From positions 1-64,000 of the forward strand of contig NZ_FPBA01000001.1 in assembly GCF_900116515.1 (NCBI RefSeq): DNA of 64,000 nt. The letters run 5' to 3'. Positions within the stretch are counted from its first letter, which is position 1, and every line of letters begins with the position of its first letter. The translations under genes were made by a program, and so were the position numbers. This DNA is from Geodermatophilus amargosae (GTDB taxonomy: Bacteria > Actinomycetota > Actinomycetes > Mycobacteriales > Geodermatophilaceae). The notes beneath the pieces were generated by a model. It was given only the letters and a program-made list of their open reading frames with translations. It made no database searches and was not told the origin of the DNA. Of this stretch, positions 62,763 through 64,000 are shown piece by piece.

Positions 62763-64000
62763 GTGACCGGCGACCCCGACCTCACGCCGGAGCGCCGCGC
62801 GGCCGACGTCGAGGCGCTGACCAGCGGCGACGTCGACGTCGTGGTGGTCGGCGGGGGAGTGACCGGCGCCGGTGTGGCACTGGACGCCGCCGCGCGCGGC
62901 CTGTCCGTGGCGCTGCTCGAGCGGACCGACCTCGCCGCCGGCACCAGCCGCTGGTCGAGCAAGCTCGTGCACGGCGGGCTGCGCTACCTGGCGCACGGCG
63001 GGATCGGCCTGGCGCGGGAGAGCGCCCGCGAGCGCGCCGTCCTGATGCGCAGCACGGCGCCGCACCTGGTCCGGGCGCTGCCGTTCCTGGTGCCCGACGC
63101 CGCGGGCCGCGACGTCAGTGCCGTCGGTGCGCTGGGCGGGCGGCTCGGCGACGCGGTGCGGACCTCCGTGCGCGGCGGTCGCGGCTCGCTGCCGGGCACC
63201 CGCCGCGTGGGCCCCGCCGAGGTCGCGCGGCTGACGCCCGCGGTGCGCCCCGGCCGCGGCGGCGCGGTCTTCTGGGACGGCCAGCTTGCCGACGACGCCC
63301 GGCTGGTGGTCGCGCTGGCCCGCACGGCCGCCGCGCACGGGGCGCGGGTGCTGACCGGGGCGCGGGTGGTCGCCGTCGACGGCGGCGAGGTGCACGCGGA
63401 CGTCGACGGCGCGGCGCTGACCCTGCGGGCCGGCGCGGTGGTCAACGCGACCGGCGTGTGGGCGCAGGCGCTGGCGCCCGGCATCCGGCTGGCGCCCTCG
63501 CGCGGCTCGCACGTCGTCGTCCGCGCGGAGCGGCTCGGCGACCCGCTCGCCGCGCTGACCGTGCCGCTGCCCGGCTCGCGGTCGCGATACGTCTTCGCGC
63601 TGCCGCAGCCCGACGGGCCGGTGTACCTGGGGCTCACCGACGAACCGGTGCCCGGGCCGGTGCCCGACGACGACCCGGTCCCGTCGGACGCCGAGGTGCG
63701 GCAGTTGCTCGACACGGTCAACCGGGTGCTGGCCGTGCCGCTGACCCACGACGACGTCGTCGGCGCCTACGCCGGGCTGCGGCCGCTGGTGCTGCCGGAG
63801 TCGGCGGGGACGGGGCCGGGGGGCGCCACCGCCGACCTGTCCCGCAGGCACCTGCTGCGGTGGGACGGACCGGTCCTCTCCGTCGTCGGCGGGAAGCTGA
63901 CCACCTACCGCGCCATGGCCGCCGAGGCCGTCGACGCCGTGGTCGCGCGGCTGGGCCGCGGTGCGCGGCGGTCGCCCACGGCCCGGCTGCCGCTGGTGGG
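62763..64000 (+). CDS. glpD: Glycerol-3-phosphate dehydrogenase, cut by window end
   Basis: The first 412 codons of a flavin-dependent GlpD/DAO-family enzyme that oxidises glycerol-3-phosphate to dihydroxyacetone phosphate. The FAD motif VVGGGVTGAGVALDAAARG begins near residue 29. LVHGGLRYLAHGGIGLARE, GRGGAVFWDGQLADDARLV and SVVGGKLTTYRAMA follow. I chose the GTG at 62763; no better start is seen. The C-terminal domain lies beyond the window. Confidence 0.92.
   Translation, partial: MTGDPDLTPERRAADVEALTSGDVDVVVVGGGVTGAGVALDAAARGLSVALLERTDLAAGTSRWSSKLVHGGLRYLAHGGIGLARESARERAVLMRSTAPHLVRALPFLVPDAAGRDVSAVGALGGRLGDAVRTSVRGGRGSLPGTRRVGPAEVARLTPAVRPGRGGAVFWDGQLADDARLVVALARTAAAHGARVLTGARVVAVDGGEVHADVDGAALTLRAGAVVNATGVWAQALAPGIRLAPSRGSHVVVRAERLGDPLAALTVPLPGSRSRYVFALPQPDGPVYLGLTDEPVPGPVPDDDPVPSDAEVRQLLDTVNRVLAVPLTHDDVVGAYAGLRPLVLPESAGTGPGGATADLSRRHLLRWDGPVLSVVGGKLTTYRAMAAEAVDAVVARLGRGARRSPTARLPLV

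Overview
This 64-kb window is chromosomal DNA of a very high-GC actinobacterium. The 3' end of a 23S rRNA gene and a 5S gene open it. GTG starts, ATGA/GTGA start-stop overlaps, GGAGG ribosome sites, a complete ergothioneine pathway, an actinobacterial class F sortase, BTAD-type regulators and a DUF5926/SEC-C protein fit Actinomycetota. Gene content and repeat style suggest Geodermatophilaceae (Blastococcus, Geodermatophilus or Modestobacter). That family placement is an inference made without any database search.

Layout. 0-2.5 kb: end of an rRNA operon, then a leftward YtrA-type GntR regulator / ABC ATPase / permease operon with a clear palindromic operator. 2.6-18 kb: a nitrogen-salvage island. 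It holds an epoxide hydrolase, urease ureABCFGD (no ureE), allantoinase, allantoicase, an SDR, a three-subunit xanthine-dehydrogenase-type molybdenum hydroxylase and an 8-oxoguanine/guanine-deaminase-like amidohydrolase. Together these cover purine base to xanthine to urate, and allantoin to allantoate to urea to ammonia. The urate-to-allantoin step is not in the window. 17-25.4 kb: ergothioneine biosynthesis egtABCD in one tight leftward operon, with the EgtE-like lyase about 3 kb away. Between them lie an ECF sigma / anti-sigma pair and a class F sortase with a DUF4397 surface protein. 25.5-38 kb: mixed housekeeping and accessory genes: DUF309, SRPBCC, a frameshifted BTAD-ATPase regulator, a CPBP membrane protein, malic enzyme, a secreted matrixin-like protease, an Fpg/Nei glycosylase, a degraded LacI gene, a metallo-beta-lactamase-fold hydrolase, a small zinc-ribbon protein and an unusual two-module Rieske protein. 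38-46 kb: acetate uptake (DUF485-ActP) behind a Crp-like palindrome, manganese catalase, a soluble histidine kinase divergent from a LuxR-type response regulator, two PH-domain membrane proteins and a rhodanese. 46-55 kb: acyl-CoA ligase, DNA alkylation repair protein, P450, SEC-C protein, M20 peptidase, MFS transporter and arginine deiminase. 55-64 kb: SDR, an intact BTAD-ATPase regulator, a BBE-type flavoprotein, and an ADPS-like flavoprotein divergent from a truncated glpD.

The most distinctive feature beyond the genes is the load of short palindromic and dispersed elements. A 56-58-bp conserved element occurs three times, each time just downstream of a stop codon and in the orientation of the gene. 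A 26-28-bp palindrome family occurs once between genes and once inside ureF in frame. Long perfect hairpins sit at several convergent junctions. One BTAD regulator carries a probable one-base deletion, and a LacI-type gene is internally deleted and frameshifted.
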